From positions 1 to 8,070 of the forward strand of contig JAGCTA010000339.1 in assembly GCA_017963875.1 (NCBI GenBank): 8,070 nt of DNA, in the 5' to 3' direction. The notes beneath the pieces were generated by a model. That model was given only the letters and a program-made list of their open reading frames with translations. It made no database searches and was not told the DNA's origin. Positions 7,039 through 8,070 of the stretch are shown here, piece by piece. The translations under genes and the position numbers were made by a program. Numbering within the stretch: the first letter of the stretch is position 1; the number at the start of each line of letters is the position of its first letter. Source of the DNA: Victivallales bacterium (lineage in GTDB: Bacteria; Verrucomicrobiota; Lentisphaeria; Oligosphaerales; Oligosphaeraceae).

Positions 7039-7143
7039 ATGGGCAATATGATCAAAGACATCAATCTTGCCGTTGAACTGGCCATAGATTGTGATCATCC
7101 AGAAAAGCGAGGAGAAATCGATGTTAAGAATCGGATGTTCTGA
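7039..7143 (+). other. Possible small open reading frame overlapping the next gene
   Basis: ATG at 7039 (or in-frame ATG at 7048) opens a 34-codon frame that fills the gap after the DUF4838-like gene. It ends with TGA at 7141-7143, 23 bases inside the ceramidase-like gene in another frame. The peptide has a protein-like mix of residues (for example AVELAIDCDHPEKRGEID). However, no ribosome site precedes either ATG, and no homologue is recognised. It could be a translational coupler, a leftover of a deleted gene, or chance. Confidence 0.2.
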
Positions 7144-8070
7144 AAAGATTCTAGAAGTTCCTCTGTTTACTGAACTCTGCGGCTACGGTCCGTTTCAGGG
7201 CCGCCGTAATTTAGGGGTGCACGATCCGCTTTACTGCCGGGCCGTATTTTTCGACGATGGAAAAAAACGCGCCATGGTCATATCCTCCGACCTGTGTAAG
7301 ATGGATCAATTGTATTGCGCCGAAATGCGGGCAGCAATCTCACAGGAACACCATATCGAACCAGAATGCATTGCCTTTACGGCGACCCATACGCACAGCG
7401 GTCCTGCGCTCGGCGTCTCCTGCGGTATCGGATTCGGAGAACCTGATTCGCGTTTCCAGGAGATATGGAAGAAAACAGTCCTGAAGACTGCGGCCGAAGC
7501 GCTTCGAGATGCGGAGGAAATCTCCTTTGCGGAAGCGGGTCGTGCGCCGTTGACTAGGAAACTGGGAAAAAACCGCGTGGAACCAGAGAAAAACGCTGTG
7601 GATGAGTCCATCCGCTGGATCAGGTTTCTGCGTCCGGACGGCTCCTGCAAATTACTGCTGCACAGCCATGGCATCCACGGCATTGCGATGAACCTGCCAT
7701 TCCATAAATTGGTGTCCGCCGACTGGATGGGGGCGGTCAACCGAAAGATCAAGGAGCGCAGACTTGCTTCCATGCCGCTGTTTTTCCTCGGTCCCTGCGG
7801 CGATGTCAACACTTATACCAGCTGCTATGAATTGAAAAACGACACGGCAGCGGATGTGATCGCCGACCAATACCTTGCCGACCTGAAAAAAAGTCTGGAC
7901 GCAGGCGGAGAAAAAATCACCGATCTCAGCATCCACGGTATGCTCAAGACCTGCGAAATGCCCGTGGTGGAACAATCCGCCGAAAGCCTGCGCAAAGATG
8001 CCGAGGTTTTCCAGCCGATCAGCGTCCAGCATTCTTTTCGGCTCATTGAGATGGCAACCGCTCTGGAACA
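7121..8070 (+). CDS. Neutral/alkaline ceramidase-like hydrolase (PF04734 type), C-terminus outside window
   Basis: 316 codons are visible before the right edge. The protein matches the N-terminal pattern of the neutral/alkaline ceramidase family: LCGYG (19-23), GVHDPLYCRAVFFDDG (32-47), VISSDL (53-58), ATHTHSGP (88-95) with H90 and H92, LLHSHGIHG (179-187) with H181 and H183, VSADWMG (198-204) and FFLGPCGDVNT (221-231). The histidines are candidate ligands for the catalytic zinc. True ceramidases have a serine nucleophile in a GD-x-S-P-N segment; here the matching place reads GDVNT, so real ceramide hydrolysis is doubtful. It may cleave another amide or act as a related metallohydrolase. Family length is usually 400-700 residues, so a good part is missing. 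No signal peptide is seen, unlike secreted ceramidases. AGGAG 6 bases before the ATG fixes the start. It probably shares the promoter at 5531-5559. Confidence 0.8.
   Translation, partial: MLRIGCSEKILEVPLFTELCGYGPFQGRRNLGVHDPLYCRAVFFDDGKKRAMVISSDLCKMDQLYCAEMRAAISQEHHIEPECIAFTATHTHSGPALGVSCGIGFGEPDSRFQEIWKKTVLKTAAEALRDAEEISFAEAGRAPLTRKLGKNRVEPEKNAVDESIRWIRFLRPDGSCKLLLHSHGIHGIAMNLPFHKLVSADWMGAVNRKIKERRLASMPLFFLGPCGDVNTYTSCYELKNDTAADVIADQYLADLKKSLDAGGEKITDLSIHGMLKTCEMPVVEQSAESLRKDAEVFQPISVQHSFRLIEMATALE

Noticed and set aside
7306..8032. Minus-strand open frames of 168 and 126 codons
   Set aside because: They lie opposite the ceramidase-like gene, whose motifs are clear in the plus strand; they are shadows of its codon use.
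1..8070. CRISPR array, insertion sequence or prophage
   Set aside because: No regularly spaced repeats, transposase, integrase or phage structural gene can be seen.

Overview
The window looks like a piece of a Lentisphaerota/Verrucomicrobiota-type chromosome, possibly a gut Victivallales relative. This assignment is an inference from the kinds of genes present: a PF09820-type AAA-ATPase, several orphan TIM-barrel glycosidase-like proteins, a DUF4838-like protein and a neutral-ceramidase-like protein. No rRNA or other marker gene is present to confirm it.

Layout. On the minus strand, reading right to left, a secreted multidomain glycosidase-like protein (5282 to 3210) is followed 41 bases later by a cytoplasmic glycosidase-like TIM-barrel protein (3168 to 1189). 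The two probably form one operon. A 329-base gap follows, holding a run of hairpins just after the second gene and then a good sigma70-type promoter. That promoter drives the last minus-strand gene, an AAA-ATPase_like protein (859 leftwards) whose C-terminal part is cut off by the window edge. On the plus strand, a DUF4838-like TIM-barrel protein (5603 to 7033) is followed by a neutral/alkaline-ceramidase-like protein (7121 to the right edge, incomplete), probably co-transcribed.

The two operons diverge from a 320-base control region (5283 to 5602). It contains an exact consensus sigma70 promoter for the plus-strand genes (TTGACA, 17 bases, TATAAT), repeated short motifs bracketing that promoter, a perfect 9-base inverted repeat spanning 74 bases, and a palindrome near the minus-strand start.

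How the genes may work together. The two divergent operons look like a small, uncharacterised saccharide or glycoconjugate catabolic locus: one exported protein that would act on substrate outside the cytoplasm, two cytoplasmic TIM-barrel proteins, and an amidohydrolase-like protein of the ceramidase family. No transporter, regulator or sulfatase is visible here, so the substrate is unknown. The AAA-ATPase gene has its own promoter and is probably unrelated. The DUF4838-like gene and its upstream region are visibly richer in A+T than the flanking genes, so this part may have a separate history.
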